From assembly GCF_001280065.1 (NCBI RefSeq), contig NZ_LGEA01000108.1:1-13959 (forward strand): 13,959 nucleotides of DNA. The letters run 5' to 3'. Under the pieces are notes generated by a model. The model was not told the DNA's origin. It ran no database searches and saw only the letters and a list, made by a program, of their open reading frames with translations. Shown one piece after another: positions 5,807-13,115 of the stretch. Source of the stretch: Streptomyces sp. NRRL B-1140 (GTDB lineage Bacteria; Actinomycetota; Actinomycetes; Streptomycetales; Streptomycetaceae). Position 1 is the first letter of the stretch. The number at the start of each line of letters is the position of its first letter. The translations under genes and the position numbers were made by a program.

Positions 5807-5817
5807 GCTGAGCTAAA
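5803..5817. promoter_or_regulatory. LysR-type operator (T-N11-A palindrome)
   Basis: TTTAGCTGAGCTAAA is a perfect 15-bp inverted repeat (7-bp arms, one central base) containing the T-N11-A motif typical of LysR sites. It starts 10 bp upstream of the LysR ATG and is AT-rich in a GC-rich setting. It probably serves both repression of lysR and activation of prpF, whose start is about 148 bp away. Confidence 0.75.
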
Positions 5818-5964
5818 CCCAGGTGAAGCGAACTGCGATTGTTCCGAAGTCACCGCTCTGCGAAGGTCTCCGCAATCGCCGAGCGGTTCACCCGTCCGCA
5901 ATGCGCTGGTGACCGCCGCCTCGGCCTCCCCCTTCCCCCTCGTCGATCAAGGAAGAGCTCGGAC

Positions 5965-7086
5965 GTGCACACTCCCGCGACCCTGGTGCGTGGCGGCACC
6001 AGCAAATGCTGGCTGTTCAATCAGGTCGACGTACCCGCCGGCCGTGGCGAACTGGAGAGTCTCCTGGTCTCCGCGTACGGCTCCACCGACCCGGTGGAAC
6101 TGGACGGCGTGGGCGGGGCGACCCCCACCACCTCGAAGGCGGCGGTCGTGGGCGCCGCCCCCGACGCGGGCGTGGACGTGGACTATCTCTTCGCTCAGGT
6201 GGGCATCGGCACGGGCTCTGTCGAGTGGACGAGCAACTGCGGCAACTGCGCCACGGGCGTCGCGCTGTACGCGGTAGCGAAGGGCATGGTGGCCATCACC
6301 GGCGACCGGACTCGTGTGGTGATGCGCAACACCAACACCGGCGCGGTCCTCGAAGGGCTCGTGGACACCACCGGTGGCGTCGTCCACCACTTCGGCCGCC
6401 AGACCGTACCCGGCACCCGTGCCGGCGGGGTCGCCGTCGGCCTCACCTTCCGCGATCCGGCCGGCGGCACCACCGGTTCGCTGCTCCCCACCGGGCAGGC
6501 AGTGCAGGGGCTGCCGGTCGCCGGAGCGGAGCCGGTACGGGTGAGCATGGTGGACGCCGGAGCACCCGTCGTCCTCGTCGACGCCCTCGGCGCCGGACGC
6601 GACGGTGCCGTGCCACTGGAGCGGATGGCCGCGGACGTGCCCTGGCTGCGCACCGTGCGGCATACCGCCGCACCGCTGATGGGGCTGCTCAAGCCGGGCC
6701 AGGAACCCGGCGACGCGGTGCCCAAGGTGGGCCTGGTCGGCCCGCCGGTGCCGTACACCACCACCCTCGGGGAACGGATCGCCGCCGAGGACTACGACAT
6801 CTCGGTGCGCATGCTCAGCATGAACGCCCCGCACCCCGCGATCGGCCTGACCTCCGCCGTCGCCGTCGCGGCGGCCGGGCTCGTCGAGGACTCCGTGGTC
6901 TGCCGGACCGCGGGCGGCCCCACCGACGAATGGCTGCGGCTGGGCACACCCGCCGGCATCGTCGCGGTCCGCTGCACCGATGTGCGGGACGGCCTGCCGC
7001 AGCGGGTCACCGTGCAACGCGCGGCACGGCTGCTCGCCGACGCCCGCATCTACGTCCCGGGAACAGGCGGCAGCCAAGCCGCCTGA
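5965..7086 (+). CDS. prpF: PrpF-family isomerase (aconitate / oxalomesaconate isomerase type)
   Basis: This encodes 373 residues with a GTG start at 5965, preceded by GGAAG at a 9-nt spacing; the product begins VHTPATLVRGGTSK, the expected N-terminus of the family. PrpF proteins share a double DAP-epimerase-like fold and move a double bond in unsaturated tricarboxylic acids, for example methylaconitate or 4-oxalomesaconate. Visible motifs are RGGTSK (residues 9-14), GGATPTTSKA with Lys58, SNCGNC with Cys92, and MNAPHPAIGLTSAVA near the C-terminal third. Lys58 and Cys92 line up with the Lys and Cys reported as important in characterised PrpF. The methylcitrate genes expected for propionate use are absent, so the substrate is open: a tautomerase of an aromatic-degradation or tricarballylate-type acid is equally likely. 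It is followed by a transporter gene after 104 nt. Confidence 0.88.
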   Translation: MHTPATLVRGGTSKCWLFNQVDVPAGRGELESLLVSAYGSTDPVELDGVGGATPTTSKAAVVGAAPDAGVDVDYLFAQVGIGTGSVEWTSNCGNCATGVALYAVAKGMVAITGDRTRVVMRNTNTGAVLEGLVDTTGGVVHHFGRQTVPGTRAGGVAVGLTFRDPAGGTTGSLLPTGQAVQGLPVAGAEPVRVSMVDAGAPVVLVDALGAGRDGAVPLERMAADVPWLRTVRHTAAPLMGLLKPGQEPGDAVPKVGLVGPPVPYTTTLGERIAAEDYDISVRMLSMNAPHPAIGLTSAVAVAAAGLVEDSVVCRTAGGPTDEWLRLGTPAGIVAVRCTDVRDGLPQRVTVQRAARLLADARIYVPGTGGSQAA

Positions 7087-7145
7087 ACCGGGACGGACAT
7101 CACCTCGGCCGGCCGGTCCCCCAGCCGTCCGGACCGGGATACCCT

Positions 7146-7162
7146 CGCGCCCCCGGGGCGCG
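7146..7162 (+). other. GC-rich palindrome in the prpF-matC gap
   Basis: CGCGCCCCCGGGGCGCG is a perfect 17-nt inverted repeat located 29 nt before the matC-like ATG. It could form a short hairpin in the intercistronic RNA, modulating expression or stability of the transporter message. It leaves the ribosome site (AAGGA at 7181) free. Confidence 0.4.
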
Positions 7163-7190
7163 CTCCTCCCCCATCGCACCAAGGACGAAG

Positions 7191-8444
7191 ATGTCTGCTG
7201 AAGTGATCTCCATAGGCGCGCTGCTGGTGATGTTCGTGGTCGGCACGGTGCTGCCGATCAACCTGGGCATCCTCGCCTTCGTCGCCACCTTCGCCGTCGG
7301 CACCGCCTCCCTCGGCCTCACCGAGGACGAGATCTTCGAAGGGTTCCCGGCGAAGCTCTTCGTCACCATCGTCGGGGTCACCTACCTGTTCTCCGTCGCC
7401 CGCCGCAACGGCACCATCGACCGGCTGGTCGCGGCCGGGGTGCGGCTGGTGCGCGGCAAGGTCGCCCTCATCCCCTGGGTGTTGTTCCTCGTCGCCGCCC
7501 TGCTGACGGCGTTCGGCACCTTCACCCCCGCCGCGGTCGCGATCCTCGCACCGATCGGCATGAACTTCGCCTACCGCTACAAACTCAACCCGCTGGTCGT
7601 GGGCATGATGGTGATCAGCGGCGGGCACGCGGGCGCCTTCTCCCCGCTCGCCGTGTCCGGTGCGCTGGTGCTCGGCCTGGTCGACAAGACCGACCTGCAC
7701 GTGTCCGCGGTGGCGCTGTTCAGCGCCAGCTTCCTGATCAACCTGGTGCTCTCGGCACTGACCTACGTGCTCCTCGCCAAGCGGCCCGTCCCGCTGGCCG
7801 AGGGCTCAGAGGAAGCGGCCGAGGGCGAGGAAACCGCCGTGTCCGGCAGGCCCGACTGGCGCCAGTGGCTCACCCTCGCCTGCCTGGCCGCCCTCGTCAT
7901 CGGCGCCCTCGGCTTCCATCTGGAGATCGGCTTCCTCGCCCTCGCGGCCGGTGCCCTGCTGGCCCTGGTGGACATGAAGCGCCAGGAGAAGGCCGTGGAG
8001 GGCGTCAGCTGGTCCACCCTGCTGCTGGTCGCGGGCATGATGACGTACATCGCCATGCTGGAGAAGGCGGGCATCATCGAGAACATCTCCGAGCACGCGG
8101 CCGGGCTGGGCGCGCCGGTCGCGGTCGCCCTGCTGCTGTGCTTCACCGTGGCCATCACGTCCGCGTTCGCCTCCTCCACCGCGATCCTCACCGCGATCAT
8201 CCCGATCGCCGTACCGCTGCTGCTGTCCAGCCATCTCAGCGCCGCGGGGCTGATCGCCGCACTCGCCGTCTCCACGACGATCGTCGACACCTCGCCCTTC
8301 TCGACCAACGGCGCACTCGTCCTCGGCAACGCCCGCGGGGTGGACCCCCGGCGGTTCTACCGTCAGGTCATCGGCTACACCGGCGGAATCGTCGCCCTGG
8401 GCCCTGTCGTCGCCTGGGGTGCGCTGGTCCTGCCCTGGTCGTAG
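7191..8444 (+). CDS. MatC-like / SLC13-type (IT superfamily) carboxylate permease
   Basis: This encodes 417 residues. The ATG at 7191 has AAGGA 5 nt upstream. The N-terminus, MSAEVISIGALLVMFVVGTV, matches the MatC N-terminal domain of dicarboxylate carriers. The protein has about ten hydrophobic segments in two halves joined by an acidic loop around residues 205-222 (EGSEEAAEGEE). Each half carries a re-entrant-type signature: GGHAGAFSPLAVSGALVLG in the first and TTIVDTSPFSTNGALVLG in the second, as expected for inverted-topology ion transporters. The likely role is cation-coupled import of a di- or tricarboxylate across the cell membrane. The neighbouring prpF and divergent lysR suggest the substrate is an organic acid whose isomer is made by PrpF. 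A hairpin 20 nt after the stop closes the operon. Confidence 0.85.
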   Translation: MSAEVISIGALLVMFVVGTVLPINLGILAFVATFAVGTASLGLTEDEIFEGFPAKLFVTIVGVTYLFSVARRNGTIDRLVAAGVRLVRGKVALIPWVLFLVAALLTAFGTFTPAAVAILAPIGMNFAYRYKLNPLVVGMMVISGGHAGAFSPLAVSGALVLGLVDKTDLHVSAVALFSASFLINLVLSALTYVLLAKRPVPLAEGSEEAAEGEETAVSGRPDWRQWLTLACLAALVIGALGFHLEIGFLALAAGALLALVDMKRQEKAVEGVSWSTLLLVAGMMTYIAMLEKAGIIENISEHAAGLGAPVAVALLLCFTVAITSAFASSTAILTAIIPIAVPLLLSSHLSAAGLIAALAVSTTIVDTSPFSTNGALVLGNARGVDPRRFYRQVIGYTGGIVALGPVVAWGALVLPWS

Positions 8445-8464
8445 GGGACCGGGACCTCGGGGAA

Positions 8465-8483
8465 GCCGGGCCGCGCGCCCGGC
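8465..8483 (+). terminator. Hairpin terminator after prpF-matC
   Basis: GCCGGGC CGCGC GCCCGGC forms a 7-bp perfect GC stem with a 5-nt loop, 20 nt after the transporter stop and before the SpoIIE-type gene. There is no T-run. Confidence 0.6.
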
Positions 8484-8536
8484 ACCCGTCGCGCAGAAGG
8501 CGCACCAGCCGGAGCGCCATGCAGTGGGGGCCGATC

Positions 8537-8542
8537 TAGTCT
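8537..8542 (+). promoter_or_regulatory. Possible -10 box for the SpoIIE-type gene
   Basis: TAGTCT stands in the sequence CCGATCTAGTCTGG, 60 nt before the GTG start and after the upstream terminator. No good -35 is visible at the right spacing, so this is a weak call. Confidence 0.25.
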
Positions 8543-8602
8543 GGAAGCAGCCGCTGGAGACCAGCCCGGACGGGCACGGCAATCCGGACGGAGGCGTGGT
8601 AC

Positions 8603-11062
8603 GTGGAGATGGCCGGCAAGCAGGATTCCCCCACGGCCGCTGTGGTGGTGGACCCCGACGGCATCGTGAGCGGCTGGAGCGAGGGGGGCCGGCTGCTGCT
8701 GGGCTGGACGGCGGAGGAAACCGTCGGGCGTCCCGTGACCGCCCTGCTGGCCGACCCGCCGCCACCCGGCTTCCCGGAGGACTACGGCGCCGGTCCCGAC
8801 CCGACGGGGTTCGTCCTCCTGCGCCACCGGGACGGTTCCACCGTGGACGCCGTGGTGACGGCCCACCCGCTGTCCGGCCCGTCCGGGCGGGCGCTGGGCC
8901 ACGTGGTGACCATCCAGCGCTGGGGACGCCGCCCGGTGGTCGCCGACCGGGCCTTCGAGCAGTCGCCCTTCGCTCTGGGCGTCTACGATCCCGAGCTGCG
9001 GTTCCTGTGGATCAACGCCTCCTCGTGCCGGGTGATAGCGCACTCCGAGGAACAAGTGCTCGGCAGGAAGTACCGCGAGGTGCTTCCCGAGTTCGACCGC
9101 ACCCTGTTTCCCGAGCGGGACGACAAGCCCTACACCGACGCGCTCGCCCAAGTGGCGAGGACGGGCGAGCCCACGCGTCTCATCACAGTCTTCCGCCCGC
9201 GCGGCAGCGACTACGCCAACGCCTGGGCCACCAGCATCTGGCCCGTCCGGGATGCCGGGGGCACGGTCCGCGCGATCGCCAACTGGGGATTCGACATGAG
9301 CGCCGAGTACTGGGCTCGGCAACGCCTGCTCCTCCTCAACGAGGCAAGCGGCGGCATCGGCCGGACCCTGGACGTGATCGGCACCGCCCAGGAACTGGCC
9401 GCGACTCCGGTGCCGGGATTCGTGGACCTCGTCAGCGTGGACCTCTTCGACGAGGTGCTGCGCGGGGAGGAGCCGCCCTCGGGATTGCCCTCCGCCCCCG
9501 GCGAGACCATCGGGCTCACCCGTGCCGCAGAGCACAGCACGAAGGCGGACGCCGGCCAGGCTCCGGGCGTCACGACACCGGTCACGCACGCACCCGGTTC
9601 CGTCGCCGCCCGCTGCATGGCCGCCGGCAGGTCCACGGTCGAGCTCGCGGTCGAGCCCGGCCAGGGCGGCGAGTGGGCCTTCGGGCCCGGACTCGCCGCC
9701 GACCCGGCCCACTGGCCGCCGGGCAACCCCGTCATCGACGCGTCCCTCGCCGGGGACGGGCTGACCGGCCGGATCACCGTGCCGCTCCGGGCGCGCGGAG
9801 CGCTGCTCGGCGTCGTCGCGTTCTCCCGCGTCGAGCGCCCCGAGGCCTTCACCGCAGACGACTTGATCCTCGCCGAGGAGCTGGCCGCCAAGGCAGCGGT
9901 CGCCATCGACAACGCCCGCCGCTACTCGCGCGAGCGCACCACCGCGCTGACCCTGCAACGCACCTTGCTGCCGCAGGGACTGCCGAACCAGGAGGCGGTC
10001 GAGGTGGCCTCCCGCTACCTGCCCGGCGGGACCGGTACGGAGGTGGGCGGTGACTGGTTCGATGTCATTCCGCTGTCCGGCGCCCGGGTGGCCCTGGTCG
10101 TCGGCGACGTCGTCGGGCACGGCCTGCACGCCTCGGCCAGCATGGGCCGGCTGCGCACCGCGGTACGCACCCTCGCCGACGTCGATCTGCCACCGGACGA
10201 ACTGCTGACCCACCTGGACGACCTGGTCCTCCACCTCGCCGGCGACCTCCAGCCCACCGGACACTTCCCGTCGACAGGCGAGTCCGGGGCCACCTGCCTC
10301 TACACCGTCTACGACCCGGTCTCACGGCACCTCACGCTGGCGAGTGCGGGCCATCCCCCGCCGCTGATCATCTCGCCGGACGGCAGCCCGACGCCGCTAT
10401 CCGTCCACCCGGGACCGCCGCTCGGCGTCGGTGGGCTGCCGTTCGAGGCCACCGAGCTCGAACTGCCGGAGGACAGCCTGCTCGCCCTCTACACCGACGG
10501 ACTGGTGGAGAGCCGCGAGCGCGACGCCGACCAGCGGAGGGCCGAACTGCGGCAAGCCCTGAACCAGTCGACCGCCTCGCTGGAGGTCCTGTGCGACACG
10601 GTGATGGACGTCATGCTCCCCCGACGCCGCACCGACGACGCCGCTCTGCTGCTCGTCCGCACCCACGCGCTGGACCCGCACCACGTCGCCGACTGGGACG
10701 TCGAGCCCGACACCGCGCAGGTGCCGCGCGCCAGGAAGCTCGCCGTCGACCAGGTGGACGCCTGGGGCCTGGACGAGGCGGCCTTCGTCACCGAACTGGT
10801 CGTCAGCGAACTGGTCACCAACGCCATCAGGTACGGCGAACCGCCCATCAGGCTGCGGCTGATCCGCGACACCTCTCTGATCTGCGAGGTCTCCGACGCC
10901 AGCAACACCGCCCCGCACCTGCGCCGGGCCCGCGCCTTCGACGAGGGCGGGCGCGGCCTGTTGCTCGTCGCCCAGCTCACCGAGGGCTGGGGCACCCGGC
11001 ACACCACCGACGGCAAGACGATCTGGTGCGCGCAGAATCTGTCCGATGCCGAGCGGCACTGA
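8603..11062 (+). CDS. PAS-PAS-GAF-SpoIIE phosphatase with C-terminal anti-sigma HATPase domain
   Basis: This encodes 819 residues. The GTG at 8603 is preferred because GGAGG lies 8 nt upstream; an ATG two codons later is the alternative. The order is PAS (about 8-105), PAS (about 115-235, with FALGVYDPELRFLWINASSC), GAF (about 240-440), SpoIIE/PP2C phosphatase (about 470-675) and HATPase_c (about 700-812). The phosphatase metal ligands are present: GGDWFDV (481-487), GDVVGHG (501-507), LYTDGLVE and TDDAALLLV. The ATPase half has the N-box ELVTNAIRYG, the DASN segment and GRGLLLV. Such proteins can dephosphorylate a STAS antagonist and also bind or phosphorylate it, acting as a sensor-driven switch on a sigma factor. 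No membrane segment is seen, so it is cytoplasmic. The STAS protein at 1007-1411 is a possible client, but it is 7 kb away. Confidence 0.92.
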   Translation: MEMAGKQDSPTAAVVVDPDGIVSGWSEGGRLLLGWTAEETVGRPVTALLADPPPPGFPEDYGAGPDPTGFVLLRHRDGSTVDAVVTAHPLSGPSGRALGHVVTIQRWGRRPVVADRAFEQSPFALGVYDPELRFLWINASSCRVIAHSEEQVLGRKYREVLPEFDRTLFPERDDKPYTDALAQVARTGEPTRLITVFRPRGSDYANAWATSIWPVRDAGGTVRAIANWGFDMSAEYWARQRLLLLNEASGGIGRTLDVIGTAQELAATPVPGFVDLVSVDLFDEVLRGEEPPSGLPSAPGETIGLTRAAEHSTKADAGQAPGVTTPVTHAPGSVAARCMAAGRSTVELAVEPGQGGEWAFGPGLAADPAHWPPGNPVIDASLAGDGLTGRITVPLRARGALLGVVAFSRVERPEAFTADDLILAEELAAKAAVAIDNARRYSRERTTALTLQRTLLPQGLPNQEAVEVASRYLPGGTGTEVGGDWFDVIPLSGARVALVVGDVVGHGLHASASMGRLRTAVRTLADVDLPPDELLTHLDDLVLHLAGDLQPTGHFPSTGESGATCLYTVYDPVSRHLTLASAGHPPPLIISPDGSPTPLSVHPGPPLGVGGLPFEATELELPEDSLLALYTDGLVESRERDADQRRAELRQALNQSTASLEVLCDTVMDVMLPRRRTDDAALLLVRTHALDPHHVADWDVEPDTAQVPRARKLAVDQVDAWGLDEAAFVTELVVSELVTNAIRYGEPPIRLRLIRDTSLICEVSDASNTAPHLRRARAFDEGGRGLLLVAQLTEGWGTRHTTDGKTIWCAQNLSDAERH

Positions 11063-11137
11063 CGTCCGAGCCCGCGGGCGGTCTTCTCATGCGCTGGCCG
11101 GGCATGGCGGCACCCAGGCTCTCGGTCTCCTGTTCCG

Positions 11138-11155
11138 GCCTGAGAGACCTCAGGC
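11138..11155 (-). terminator. Short hairpin overlapping the DM13 stop codon
   Basis: GCCTGAG AGAC CTCAGGC has 7-bp perfect arms and a 4-nt loop. It includes the TGA of the DM13 gene (11152-11150) and lies between two convergent genes (SpoIIE-type ends 11062). It could end transcription in either direction, though a stop codon inside the stem is unusual. Confidence 0.45.
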
Positions 11156-11707
11156 GCGGGCGAGTTCGGCCGCGCCGAAGGAGACGTCGAAGCGGTCGCA
11201 CCAGATGCTGACGCTGCTGTAGCGCGCGGGGTCGACGTCGTCGGGCAGGGCGTAGTTCTGGCTTCCCTTGTTGCCCTTGAGCTTGCCCAGACTGACGTAC
11301 TCCCCGTCATCGAAGACGTGCCAGCCGGACTTCCCCTCCTTCACGGGTGCGTCGGTCAGCCACACGCGCAGATCCGGTCCATTGCTGGTGTCGAGGTTCT
11401 CCAGCCGGACGACGTGGGAGCCGTCTGCCAGCTGTACGAGCTTCACACTGCCGGATGTCGCGTGCTCGTGGCTGATCAGTTCACCACTCGCCAGCGTCTG
11501 CGGCCCGGCCGGGGAGGAGGGCGTCCGGATCTCCGCCGCGGGTGGGGCGGAGGTGGCCGCGGTCTCGGGCAGCGCCTCTTGGACGGTCTCGTCCTGCCAC
11601 AGCTTCCACGGCTGGAACCAGTACAGTCCGAATCCGACCACGGTCACCGCCACCACCAGCACCCCGGTGACCAACGATCCGGTCACGGCCTTCCGCTCGC
11701 GCCTCAT
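11150..11707 (-). CDS. Membrane-anchored DM13-domain protein
   Basis: This encodes 185 residues. The ATG at 11707 has GAGG 5 nt upstream. A basic N-terminus (MRRERK) precedes one membrane helix, residues about 10-31 (SLVTGVLVVAVTVVGFGLYW), then a Pro/Ala-rich linker (about 40-70) and a DM13 domain (about 71-183). DM13 hallmarks are TLASGELISHEHATSGSVKL, NGPDLRVWLTDA, LGKLKGNKGSQNYALPDDVD and the single Cys160 in SVSIWCDRF. This domain is proposed to act in extracellular redox or cytochrome-like electron transfer, with the conserved cysteine central. The domain is predicted to face outward. The gene stands alone and is convergent with the SpoIIE-type gene, so the context does not give a pathway. 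Confidence 0.87.
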   Translation of the reverse strand: MRRERKAVTGSLVTGVLVVAVTVVGFGLYWFQPWKLWQDETVQEALPETAATSAPPAAEIRTPSSPAGPQTLASGELISHEHATSGSVKLVQLADGSHVVRLENLDTSNGPDLRVWLTDAPVKEGKSGWHVFDDGEYVSLGKLKGNKGSQNYALPDDVDPARYSSVSIWCDRFDVSFGAAELARA

Positions 11708-12026
11708 CGTCGCCTCGCCCCTTCAGAGTCCGCCTGTTGCTGCCCATTCAACGTGGCGGACTGCCGTCCTGTGGCCCGCAGGAGATGACGGAACCCTTAC
11801 GCCTGTCGCTGCTTCGGCACGAGGGTGGAGTTCTCGTCGTCCCCAGGCCTTCGCCTTCGGCCGGAACGACCCGGCTCCCACCGGGCCCGGAGCGGGCGAA
11901 TCGTCACCGCGATCGTGCAGATCGGCATGCCGTGTGGCCGTTGCGGCATGGCGCAGGTGACAGGCGCGCAAACCAGGCTCTGACCAGCCGCACCGTGAAG
12001 GCGGCGGACTGTGAAGGAGCGATCTC
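11708..12026. other. Non-coding region before the homoserine dehydrogenase gene
   Basis: About 320 bp lie between divergent genes. I see short palindromes (CCGGGCCCGG near 11881, CGGCATGCCG near 11932) but no convincing promoter hexamers. A short plus-strand ORF starting at the ATG at 11786 lacks a properly spaced ribosome site and contains a TTA, so I do not call it. I found no TTCGA-type T-loop, so no tRNA is called. The only firm element is the ribosome site GGAG at 12016-12019. Confidence 0.55.
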
Positions 12027-13115
12027 ATGGGCCGATACGATCTCGCCCTCATCGGATTCGGCGGCGTCAACCGCGCGCTTGCCGAACTCATCTCCCGGAA
12101 CGGGGAACGCCTGGCCGAGGACCTGGGCTTCGCCCTGCGGGTGGTGGCGATCACCGATCTCCGGGCCGGTTCCCTGGTGGACACCGACGGCATCGAGCTG
12201 GCGCCGCTGCTGGCCACCGAGCCCGGGAAGCTGGACCTCGCGGGCCTGGCCGGCGGGAGCGCGGATCCGCGCAACGAGTGGGTGATCCGGGAGGTGCCGG
12301 CCGACATCGTCGTGGAGGCCACGTTCACCAATCCCACCGACGGCGAGCCCGCCCTGTCCCACGTGCGCTGGGCCCTGGAAGCGGACAAGCACGTGTGCAC
12401 CACCAACAAGGGACCGGTCGCCCTCGCCGGCCGTGCTCTGAAGCAGCTGGCCGCCGAGCACGGTGTCAGCTTCGAGTTCGAGGGCTCGGTACTCAGCGGC
12501 ACTCCCGTTCTGCGCACCGCCCAGCGCATGTTCGGCGGCCTGGAGATCACCGGTGTCCAGGGCATCATGAACGGCACCTCGAACTACATCCTGGGCCGCC
12601 TCGAAGAGGGCCTCGAACTGTCGGCCGCCATCGCCGAAGCCCAGGACCTCGGGTACGCCGAAGCCGACCCCACCGCCGACATCGAGGGCCATGACGTCCA
12701 GCTCAAGGTCATGATCCTCGCCAACGAGGTCCTCGGCGCCGACCTGCGCCGCGAGGACGTCTTCCGCGAGGGCATCTCGGCGATCACACCGGACGAGGTA
12801 CGGGACGCCGCCCGCAAGGGGCTGCGCTGGAAGCTGGTCGGCTCCGCCATCCGTCACGAGGACGGCGGCGTCGATGCCCGTGTCGCCCCGCTCGCCCTGC
12901 CGGCACACCACCCGCTGGCGGGGGTCTCCGGCCCCCTCAACGCGGTCGCCTTCCAGACCGACCTCCTCGGCACCGTCACGGTCAGCGGCCCGGGCGCCGG
13001 CCGCATCGAGACCGCCTACGCCCTGCTGTCGGACATCACCGCCATCCACCAGCGCCACGCCGACGACCACGCCGCGCCCACACGCCCCGTTCTGAAGGAG
13101 ACTCACCGTGTCTGA
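12027..13115 (+). CDS. ACT-less homoserine dehydrogenase family protein
   Basis: This encodes 362 residues. The ATG at 12027 has GGAG 7 nt upstream. The N-terminal Rossmann part carries GFGGVN (residues 10-15) and [20 protein letters not shown], then TTNKGPVAL (125-133). The catalytic part has [11 protein letters not shown] (179-189), [20 protein letters not shown] with Asp223, and Lys227, matching the Asp/Lys pair of characterised homoserine dehydrogenases. The C-terminus carries [12 protein letters not shown]. The reaction is NAD(P)-linked interconversion of homoserine and aspartate semialdehyde. The biosynthetic streptomycete enzyme has a C-terminal ACT domain and sits with threonine genes; this one ends right after the catalytic domain, as in archaeal forms, so it would escape threonine feedback. 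It overlaps an aldehyde dehydrogenase gene by 8 nt, suggesting a catabolic role or a different hydroxy-acid substrate. Confidence 0.88.
   Translation: MGRYDLALIGFGGVNRALAELISRNGERLAEDLGFALRVVAITDLRAGSLVDTDGIELAPLLATEPGKLDLAGLAGGSADPRNEWVIREVPADIVVEATFTNPTDGEPALSHVRWALEADKHVCTTNKGPVALAGRALKQLAAEHGVSFEFEGSVLSGTPVLRTAQRMFGGLEITGVQGIMNGTSNYILGRLEEGLELSAAIAEAQDLGYAEADPTADIEGHDVQLKVMILANEVLGADLRREDVFREGISAITPDEVRDAARKGLRWKLVGSAIRHEDGGVDARVAPLALPAHHPLAGVSGPLNAVAFQTDLLGTVTVSGPGAGRIETAYALLSDITAIHQRHADDHAAPTRPVLKETHRV

Noticed and set aside
5947..7182. Minus-strand ORF of 411 codons
   Set aside because: It is antisense to prpF. The prpF product has full family motifs and this one has none.
8375..10264. 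Minus-strand ORF of 629 codons
   Set aside because: It is antisense to the SpoIIE-type gene and rich in Gly/Arg/His/Gln, typical of a shadow frame.
11740..11850. Possible tRNA on the minus strand, prompted by a GVRVPSSPA phrase in a shadow translation
   Set aside because: The DNA lacks a TTCGA T-loop and I cannot fold an acceptor stem. The phrase comes from different codons.
11786..12000. Small plus-strand ORF starting MTEPLRLSLL
   Set aside because: AGGAG abuts the ATG with no spacing, a TTA codon occurs early, and the translation soon becomes shadow-like.
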